DNA from: Acidimicrobiaceae bacterium
GTDB taxonomy: Bacteria > Actinomycetota > Acidimicrobiia > Acidimicrobiales > Palsa-688
NCBI GenBank assembly: GCA_030838025.1
Contig: JAUTXM010000304.1
Span: 1 to 6,398 of the forward strand
Length of the DNA: 6,398 nt
Reading direction: 5' to 3'
The notes under the pieces are model-generated. The model did not search any database and was not told where the DNA came from. It saw only the letters and a list, made by a program, of their open reading frames with translations. The position numbers were made by a program, and so were the translations under genes. Positions within the stretch are counted from its first letter, which is position 1. Every line of letters starts with the position of its first letter. This document shows positions 1-3,662 of this stretch, one piece after another.

Positions 1-130
1 CAAACCCGGCCAGCCACCAACCCACAGCCGCGAAAACCCCCACAGCACAAGGCCCATCCCGAACCGGAGCCCTAAACCGGCAGACCTACGCTTGGTTCAG
101 GACTAGCCGCTGGCTCGGTACGTTCGAGTC
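1..130. other. Non-coding start of window, T-poor tract
   Basis: No convincing gene, RNA or promoter is visible here. The first 60 bases of the + strand contain a single T and are dominated by C and A, an asymmetry that fades towards the start codon at 131. A possible small hairpin (AGCC at 105-108, GGCT at 112-115) is too short to interpret. No Shine-Dalgarno-like purine run precedes the glycosylase start at 131, so that gene may have a weak ribosome site or a very short leader. Confidence 0.5.
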
Positions 131-976
131 ATGCCGGAACTGGCCGAGGTCGAGGCGTACCGCAGGCTGGCGGAGCGCCAGGCCCTCGGTCGCGAGATCG
201 CCGCGGTGTCGGCACCGGACGCCTGGTACCTGAAGGGTGGCCTGACCGCGGCCGACCTGCCCCCGGCGTTGGTGGGGCGGCGCCTGGTGAGCGCCGATCG
301 GCAGGGGAAGCTGCTGATGCTGCCCACGAGTGCATCCGGCCCGGTGCTCGGCCTTCGTTTCGGGATGAGTGGACGCCTCATCGTCGATGGCACCGCCGGC
401 ATGGACGACCTGTGGTATTCGTCCAACCGGGAGGAGACCCGGTGGGATCGCTTCGCGCTCGAGTTCGCAGACGGCGGGCGGCTGGTCATGCGCGATCCGC
501 GCCGCCTGGGCGGCGTGACACTCGATCCGGGGCTCACGCGGATGGGTCCTGACGCCTTGACGGTCACACTCGCCCAGTTGCGCCAGGCTCTGGCGTCGTC
601 ACGCCTGCCGCCACCTCGCCCGGCCGCCCCGGCGGCCGATGGTTCCGGACGGGTGAGCCGGATGTCGCTCAAGGGTCGACTGATGGATCAGTCGCGCGTG
701 GCGGGGGTCGGCAATCTGGCGGCCGACGAGATCCTGTGGCGGGCCGGGCTCGATCCAACCCGACCCGCCACGTCACTCACCGACGCGGAGCTTCGCCGGC
801 TGCACCGCCACCTCCGATCCACCCTGCGCGACTTCCTCGAGCGGGGTGGCTCGCACACCGGGGAGTTGATGCCGCAGCGCCATCGGGGCGGGTTGTGCCC
901 CAAGGACGGGACCCCACTCCTCCGGGCGACCGTTGCTACCCGAACCACGTGGTGGTGTCCCAAGCACCAGCACTAG
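131..976 (+). CDS. Fpg/Nei-family DNA glycosylase / AP lyase
   Basis: Base-excision-repair enzyme of the formamidopyrimidine-DNA glycosylase/endonuclease VIII superfamily, 281 residues, near the usual 270-290. Family knowledge: it removes oxidised bases and cuts the abasic site through a Schiff base on the N-terminal proline. Seen here: it begins MPELAEVEAY, so catalytic Pro2 and Glu3 are present and fix the start, because initiator Met must be removed. Lys60 lies in RQGKLLML, the segment LRFGMSGRL is at 75-83 and the DPRRLGG turn at 122-128. The helix-two-turns-helix DNA-binding segment runs about 180-205, with Asn195 in GVGNLAADE. The C-terminal zinc-finger hairpin spans 256-279. Its ligands appear to be Cys256, Asp259, Cys276 and His279 instead of four cysteines; the hairpin Arg271 is kept. 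Position 5 is Ala where most members have Pro. Substrate preference (8-oxoG or oxidised pyrimidines) cannot be decided from sequence, so no symbol is given. The gene converges with the CAP gene, 51 bases away. Confidence 0.93.
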   Translation: MPELAEVEAYRRLAERQALGREIAAVSAPDAWYLKGGLTAADLPPALVGRRLVSADRQGKLLMLPTSASGPVLGLRFGMSGRLIVDGTAGMDDLWYSSNREETRWDRFALEFADGGRLVMRDPRRLGGVTLDPGLTRMGPDALTVTLAQLRQALASSRLPPPRPAAPAADGSGRVSRMSLKGRLMDQSRVAGVGNLAADEILWRAGLDPTRPATSLTDAELRRLHRHLRSTLRDFLERGGSHTGELMPQRHRGGLCPKDGTPLLRATVATRTTWWCPKHQH

Positions 977-1027
977 CGCCACGCGTCAGCCAGGGCGGCG
1001 CCAGGGGCCGGGGCCCGGTGGCTCGGG
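977..1027. other. Short convergent intergenic spacer
   Basis: Fifty-one very GC-rich bases separate the stop codons of the glycosylase (+) and the CAP protein (-). Several partial GC inverted repeats are present, for example the GGGCCC core around 1012-1017. There is no T-run on either strand, so no intrinsic terminator can be supported. Confidence 0.4.
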
Positions 1028-2038
1028 TCACCGCGCCGCGGCGGTGAAGCTGACGTCGCTGTAGTGGACCCAGCTACCGGCGATGTAGCTGTACACCCGG
1101 GCCCACAGCGTGCGCCCCGCCGGGAGGGCGGGCACGGCGTCGCTGGTCTGGGTGGCGGGGAGTGAGCCGGTGTTGAGCAGCTCGTAGCCGCCGAGGGTCG
1201 TTCCGATGCTGAGCCAGTAGTGACTGGCACTGGCGACGGGCGCCCAGGTGAACGGCTGGGTGGTGTCGACATTCGTCGCTCCCGCGAGCGGCCGGGTGAA
1301 GGTGGCGGTGCTCGGGCCGGTCACCGAAAACCTGACGTCGGCCCAGGTCCAGGTGGACTGCACGTAGCTATAGATCCGGGCCCACAGCTGCTGGCCGCCC
1401 GGAAGCGCCGGGACGGTGAAGCTGAGCTGGTTGGCGGCGAGCAGCCCGCTGTTGACCAGGTCGACCCCGCCCTGGGTCGTGCCGACGGTCAGGCAGTAGT
1501 ACACCGCGCCGGCAACCTGCTGCCAGCTGAACGCCTGGGCAGACGGGAAGATCACCGTGCCGCTGGTGGGAAACACGAACGTGGCCACCGGTGGCGGCGG
1601 ATAGGCGCCGAAGGCCTCCGCCAGCCACACCTGGCCCTTGGTGTCGGTGGCCACCCCGACCCCGGTTCGGTTGAACGCCTTGTCGACCATGTTGGCGTAG
1701 TGGTCGGGGCTGGCAACGAGCGCGTTGTACACCGCGGTCAGGCTGAAGGCGTCGCCGATGTTCTCTCCGATCTTGGTCCATCCGGAGGGCGCCTGGCTAG
1801 CCAGGTTGGGGTTGTGGGCCAGCACACCGGTGCTGGCCATATGGTTGGCCCATTGCTGGGCCGCCGAGGTGAGGGTCGCGTCGGTGGCCAGAGGGGCTGC
1901 AGTGACCGTCGCTCGAAGATTGTTTACCTGGGTGACGATGTCGCTCGGCCCGTCGGCATGGGCGGGCGGAGCGAGGGCCAAGACGGGAACACAACAGGTA
2001 ACAATCGCCACGACGATCTTGAGCAGCTTGGGACCCAT
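1028..2038 (-). CDS. Secreted CAP-domain (SCP/PR1-like) protein with two C-terminal beta-rich repeats
   Basis: Predicted exported protein of 336 residues. The start at 2038 is chosen because AAGGAG sits five bases upstream and the protein then opens with a classic signal peptide: basic MGPKLLK, a hydrophobic core, and a probable signal-peptidase cut after AHA at residue 28. No lipobox is evident. Residues about 33-145 form a CAP domain: His75 in VLAHNP, Glu92 in IGENIG, His113 in SPDHYANM, and the closing strand VWLAEAFG. After a PPPP linker (147-150), residues about 152-336 contain two copies of a roughly 93-residue module (FSW/FTW, GTT.GG, ALP.G..LWAR.YSY), about 45% identical by eye and probably beta-sandwich, fibronectin- or Ig-like. 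Family knowledge: bacterial CAP proteins are extracellular and mostly of unknown biochemical role. Binding of a wall polymer or surface ligand by the repeats is inference. No anchor, LPXTG motif or C-terminal membrane helix is seen, so release or non-covalent wall association is likely. Confidence 0.88.
   Translation of the reverse strand: MGPKLLKIVVAIVTCCVPVLALAPPAHADGPSDIVTQVNNLRATVTAAPLATDATLTSAAQQWANHMASTGVLAHNPNLASQAPSGWTKIGENIGDAFSLTAVYNALVASPDHYANMVDKAFNRTGVGVATDTKGQVWLAEAFGAYPPPPVATFVFPTSGTVIFPSAQAFSWQQVAGAVYYCLTVGTTQGGVDLVNSGLLAANQLSFTVPALPGGQQLWARIYSYVQSTWTWADVRFSVTGPSTATFTRPLAGATNVDTTQPFTWAPVASASHYWLSIGTTLGGYELLNTGSLPATQTSDAVPALPAGRTLWARVYSYIAGSWVHYSDVSFTAAAR
1040..1300 (-). repeat. 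CAP protein repeat module 2
   Basis: This segment encodes residues about 247-333, the second tandem module. Landmarks are FTW at 263-265, GTTLGG at 279-284, ALPAG at 304-308 and LWARVYSYI at 311-319. The alignment to module 1 is gapless until after the Trp at 323, where one residue is inserted. The protein ends shortly after the last beta strand (DVSFTA), with no anchor. Confidence 0.75.
1322..1579 (-). repeat. CAP protein repeat module 1
   Basis: This segment encodes residues about 154-239, the first of two tandem modules. Landmarks are FSW at 170-172, GTTQGG at 186-191, ALPGG at 211-215 and LWARIYSYV at 218-226. Each landmark recurs exactly 93 residues later in module 2. The DNA is also partly conserved between the copies, for example CCGGGCCCACAGC near 1376-1388 matches module 2, which suggests an intragenic duplication. 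Confidence 0.75.
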
Positions 2039-2042
2039 TGCA

Positions 2043-2049
2043 TCTCCTT
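2043..2049 (-). promoter_or_regulatory. Ribosome binding site of the CAP gene
   Basis: The - strand reads AAGGAGA here, and AAGGAG lies five bases before the ATG at 2038. It decides the start: an in-frame extension back to 2158 is possible, but it would place 40 polar residues before the signal peptide and would put this site inside the gene. Confidence 0.85.
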
Positions 2050-2160
2050 GACAGCTGGGGGAGTTGGGTCCGATGTGTCGTAGGGCCGCCTTCGTCGCTT
2101 GAGGGTTTCTCTCGTGAGAGTGAAGCGAGAAATCGCAGGTCAGACGAGAGTTCCGCATTC

Positions 2161-2174
2161 CGCGTCATGACGCG
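2161..2174. promoter_or_regulatory. Perfect 14-bp palindrome, candidate operator
   Basis: CGCGTCATGACGCG is an exact 14-base palindrome 123 bases upstream of the CAP start codon. Symmetric sites of this size commonly bind dimeric regulators. No regulator is encoded beside it, and its function is inferred only from symmetry and position. Confidence 0.4.
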
Positions 2175-2321
2175 AAAATGGCGCAGCGCTTCGGATCGGA
2201 GGCGAATCACGGCGTTTGCGCCATACCGCGTCCGTTTTCGTGCGCGAAATCGGGCGCAGGCCCAGGTCAGGCGCGGGGCAGGTGCCCGCCCGCGGCTCGC
2301 CCTAGCAGCGCCTAGTCACAC

Positions 2322-2885
2322 TCACGCCCGGCGCCCCAGCAGGCCGAGAAGGCGGGTCTGCGCGTCGGCGTCGTCGGAAACCTCGACTCGGGTACCGAAC
2401 GCGCCCGAGTTCAGGAGTGCGGTTTGGGGTTCCATGACGGCGATGCAGGCGTCGACCAACTCGGGATCGAGAGTGCTGTCCTGGTTGGTCGATTTCGCCA
2501 GGTCCCAGCCATGGATCAGGACGTCGGTGAACCGATGCCCGGCAAAGACCGACCCGGGCACCGGGCCGTAGGACACCGCGCAGGGCGCGTCCAGGGCGCC
2601 TGGCGCTTCGAAGACCTCGGCCGCCGCCCTCGCGGAGTCGTCGTACGCTGCCAGCGGGTCGTCGCCGAGAATGTCGCCGTCGAGCCGGTCGCCGACATCG
2701 GCGATGGTCCGGCCGGCGCCGAGTTCGGCCGCCCACCAGTTGCCGGTCACGACATGGTTGAGCAGGGCCCGGACGTTCCAGTCCCCGTCCAGCGTCGGTT
2801 GGCTCAGCTGCTCGGGCGTGATGCCCGCCACGATCTTGCGTGTCTCGTCGAGCGCCCGCCGATGATGGTGCGCGATGTCAGTCAT
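2322..2885 (-). CDS. DinB/maleylpyruvate-isomerase-fold protein, TIGR03086-like
   Basis: A 187-residue predicted cytoplasmic protein of the DinB/YfiT-like putative metal-binding four-helix fold, closest in style to the TIGR03086 group. Seen: the N-terminal DGDWNVRALLNHVVTGNWW segment (33-51) with His44, and the signature FTDVLIHGWDLA (119-130) with Asp121 and His125. With His44 these probably form the metal site; Asp121 takes the place of the Glu found in mycothiol-dependent maleylpyruvate isomerase. The C-terminal RLLGLLGRR is also typical. Start: ATG at 2885 has GGGAGG five bases upstream. A longer in-frame reading to 3056 would run through the tRNA and is rejected. Family members are mostly uncharacterised; some relatives use mycothiol, a thiol of actinobacteria. 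The true substrate is unknown. It lies 17 bases downstream of a tRNA-Arg on the same strand and may be co-transcribed with it. Confidence 0.87.
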   Translation of the reverse strand: MTDIAHHHRRALDETRKIVAGITPEQLSQPTLDGDWNVRALLNHVVTGNWWAAELGAGRTIADVGDRLDGDILGDDPLAAYDDSARAAAEVFEAPGALDAPCAVSYGPVPGSVFAGHRFTDVLIHGWDLAKSTNQDSTLDPELVDACIAVMEPQTALLNSGAFGTRVEVSDDADAQTRLLGLLGRRA

Positions 2886-2890
2886 GTCCC

Positions 2891-2896
2891 CCTCCC
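2891..2896 (-). promoter_or_regulatory. Ribosome binding site of the DinB-like gene, inside the tRNA-to-gene gap
   Basis: The - strand reads GGGAGG, five bases before the ATG at 2885. It sits within the 17 bases between the tRNA 3' end and the start codon. It supports the short start, and it means that cutting the tRNA away would leave a leader just long enough to hold the ribosome site. Confidence 0.75.
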
Positions 2897-2902
2897 GGTC
2901 GG

Positions 2903-2974
2903 TGCCCCCGGCAGGATTCGAACCTGCGCACCCGCCTCCGGAGGGCGGTGCTCTATCCCCTGAGCTACGAGGGC
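2903..2974 (-). tRNA. tRNA-Arg (anticodon CCG)
   Basis: A 72-base cloverleaf on the - strand. The 5' acceptor strand GCCCTCG pairs with CGGGGGC, with one U-G wobble at pair 5. TA at positions 8-9 is followed by the D arm GCTC/GAGC with loop AGGGGATA. The anticodon stem is CCGCC/GGCGG with loop CTCCGGA, giving anticodon CCG, which reads the Arg codon CGG. A four-base variable loop follows, then the T arm GCAGG/CCTGC with loop TTCGAAT. The discriminator is A. The bases after it are CCG, so the CCA tail is not encoded and must be added after transcription. All stems are complete and no intron or mismatch is seen. CGG is a frequent Arg codon in this GC-rich window. Confidence 0.97.
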
Positions 2975-2983
2975 CCGGCGCCG

Positions 2984-2989
2984 AGCTTA
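2984..2989 (-). promoter_or_regulatory. Candidate -10 element for tRNA-Arg
   Basis: The - strand reads TAAGCT, which fits the TAnnnT pattern of a -10 box. It ends ten bases before the mature tRNA 5' end at 2974, so transcription would start within a few bases of the tRNA. No recognisable -35 lies at the right distance. This is a weak pattern match only. Confidence 0.3.
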
Positions 2990-2992
2990 GCG

Positions 2993-3026
2993 ACCGGAGC
3001 TGGGCTCGACGGCGGTACCGGAGCTG
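2993..3026. repeat. Pair of 10-bp direct repeats in the divergent promoter region
   Basis: ACCGGAGCTG occurs exactly at 2993-3002 and again at 3017-3026, 24 bases apart start to start. Both lie in the 84 bases between the tRNA (-) and the receiver gene (+). They could be paired binding sites for a regulator of either transcript or a small duplication; nothing else supports a function. Confidence 0.45.
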
Positions 3027-3033
3027 AGTCCCA

Positions 3034-3039
3034 TACCAT
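3034..3039 (+). promoter_or_regulatory. Candidate -10 element for the receiver gene
   Basis: TACCAT fits TAnnnT and ends seven bases before an in-frame GTG at 3047. If real, it could give a leaderless transcript starting at that GTG. No clear -35 is seen 16-18 bases upstream, so this remains a weak candidate. Confidence 0.25.
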
Positions 3040-3058
3040 CGGCTCGGTGGGGCCACGG

Positions 3059-3439
3059 ATGGTGTTGGTAATCGACGACGACCCGGTGATCGTCAAGTTG
3101 CTCCAGGTCAACTTCGAAATCGAGGGTTACACCGTCATCTCGGCTGAGAACGGCATGACCGGCCTGACCCGGGCCCGCGACGACCAGCCCGATCTGATCA
3201 TCCTCGACGTAATGATGCCGGGAATGGACGGCCTGGACGTGGCCCGTTCGCTCAAGGGGGCGCCGGAAACCCAGTCCATACCGATCATCCTCCTGTCGGC
3301 CAAGGCCCAGGCCAACGATGTGGCCCGCGGCCGCGAGGTGGCGGACGACTACATCACCAAGCCGTTCGATCCACTGGAGCTGCTCGATCGAGTGGCGGCC
3401 TTCCTCGAGGATCGCCCGAACCGCCACGACGGCCCGTAG
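3059..3439 (+). CDS. Stand-alone response regulator receiver (REC) protein
   Basis: A 126-residue protein consisting only of a CheY-like receiver domain. Seen: first strand and acidic pocket MVLVIDDD with Asp6, Asp7 and Asp8; phosphoacceptor Asp50 in LIILDVMMPGMDG; Ser80 in ILLSAK; Lys101 in DDYITKPF. All receiver catalytic positions are therefore present. A short tail (EDRPNRHDGP) follows the last helix and no output domain is attached. It should be phosphorylated by a histidine kinase encoded elsewhere, as none is in the window. It probably signals through protein contact, not DNA binding. Start choice: ATG 3059 has a weak GGTGGGG (3046-3052) six bases upstream. GTG 3047 is in frame, adds four residues and could be leaderless behind TACCAT. 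An in-frame reading further upstream crosses the tRNA region and is rejected. The stop codon lies in the first CCCGTAG unit of the downstream repeat tract. Confidence 0.9.
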   Translation: MVLVIDDDPVIVKLLQVNFEIEGYTVISAENGMTGLTRARDDQPDLIILDVMMPGMDGLDVARSLKGAPETQSIPIILLSAKAQANDVARGREVADDYITKPFDPLELLDRVAAFLEDRPNRHDGP

Positions 3440-3566
3440 CCCAGCGCCCGTAGCGCCCAGCGCCAGCGCCGAACGCCGAGCGCCCGTGGCGCCGAACGCC
3501 CGTAGCGCCGAGCGGCCCGTAGCCCCGAGCGCAAAGCGCCAGCGCCAGCGCCCAGCGCCCAGCGCC
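3433..3566 (+). repeat. Degenerate AGCGCC / CCCGTAG low-complexity repeat tract
   Basis: A short-unit repeat tract fills most of the space between the receiver gene and argS. AGCGCC occurs eleven times, starting at 3443, 3452, 3459, 3465, 3479, 3504, 3535, 3541, 3547, 3554 and 3561. CCCGTAG occurs at 3433, 3447, 3499 and 3516, with a CCCGTGG variant at 3483. Spacing is irregular, with steps of 6-7 bases in the densest parts, and GCGCCGA(G/A)CG variants lie between. The first CCCGTAG supplies the TAG stop of the receiver gene. The pattern suits replication slippage on a short GC-rich unit. It is not a CRISPR array and does not form an obvious single hairpin with a T-run. Confidence 0.8.
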
Positions 3567-3662
3567 GAGCGAGTCGCCCGGACGATGCGGACGCCCCGGT
3601 CGGCGACGCGACCGCAATAGCGTTTTCGGTCCCCTGCCAGACCTGCGACGATTTAGGAAACC
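3567..3662. other. argS leader region
   Basis: This is the remainder of the spacer before argS. It includes a short AT-richer stretch (about 3615-3628, containing TTTT) and AGGA at 3655-3658, four bases before the GTG start, which serves as the ribosome site. A possible weak promoter pair (TTTTCG at 3623, GACGAT at 3647) matches consensus too poorly and would start transcription past the ribosome site, so it is not called. No attenuator or T-box-like structure is visible. Confidence 0.4.

Larger units (their letters stand above)
2039..2321. other. Intergenic region upstream of the CAP gene, with three dyads
   Basis: This 283-base gap separates the DinB-like gene from the CAP gene, both on the - strand. 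It contains three short inverted repeats: CTCTCGTGAGAG (2109-2120, two central mismatches), CGCGTCATGACGCG (2161-2174, perfect) and TTTCGTGCGCGAAA (2236-2249, one mismatched pair). A related motif of the form GCG(n)GAAAT followed by CGCAG recurs around 2125-2137 and 2242-2259, with a looser copy at 2172-2186. It probably carries the promoter of the CAP gene, but I cannot identify convincing -35 and -10 boxes. No gene is apparent. Confidence 0.5.

Noticed and set aside
977..1027. Bidirectional intrinsic terminator between the convergent genes.
   Set aside because: GC-rich inverted repeats are partial and no T-run follows on either strand.
1220..2083. Open frame of 287 codons on the + strand opposite the CAP gene.
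   Set aside because: The - strand gene has a ribosome site, a signal peptide and CAP motifs. The + strand product is a Gly/Arg-rich shadow.
2039..2158. N-terminal extension of 40 residues on the CAP protein.
   Set aside because: It would place a polar stretch ahead of a perfect signal peptide and would bury the AAGGAG ribosome site inside the gene.
2273..2289. Terminator hairpin after the DinB-like gene (GCGGG/CCCGC stem with a seven-base loop).
   Set aside because: The stem is only five pairs and no T-run follows in the - strand direction. GC-rich DNA gives such stems often.
2886..3056. N-terminal extension of the DinB-like protein through the tRNA.
   Set aside because: It translates the antisense-free tRNA-Arg itself. 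The ATG at 2885 has a good ribosome site and matches the family's N-terminus.
2840..3058. Upstream extension of the receiver protein.
   Set aside because: It crosses the tRNA-Arg locus on the opposite strand and adds non-conserved residues before the first receiver beta strand.
3433..3566. CRISPR array or coding repeat.
   Set aside because: The units are only 6-7 bases, irregularly spaced and without spacers. The open frame across them is a Pro/Ala/Ser/Arg low-complexity shadow.
3623..3652. Sigma-70-type promoter for argS (TTTTCG and GACGAT).
   Set aside because: Each box matches only half of the consensus, and the implied start would leave no room for the AGGA ribosome site.
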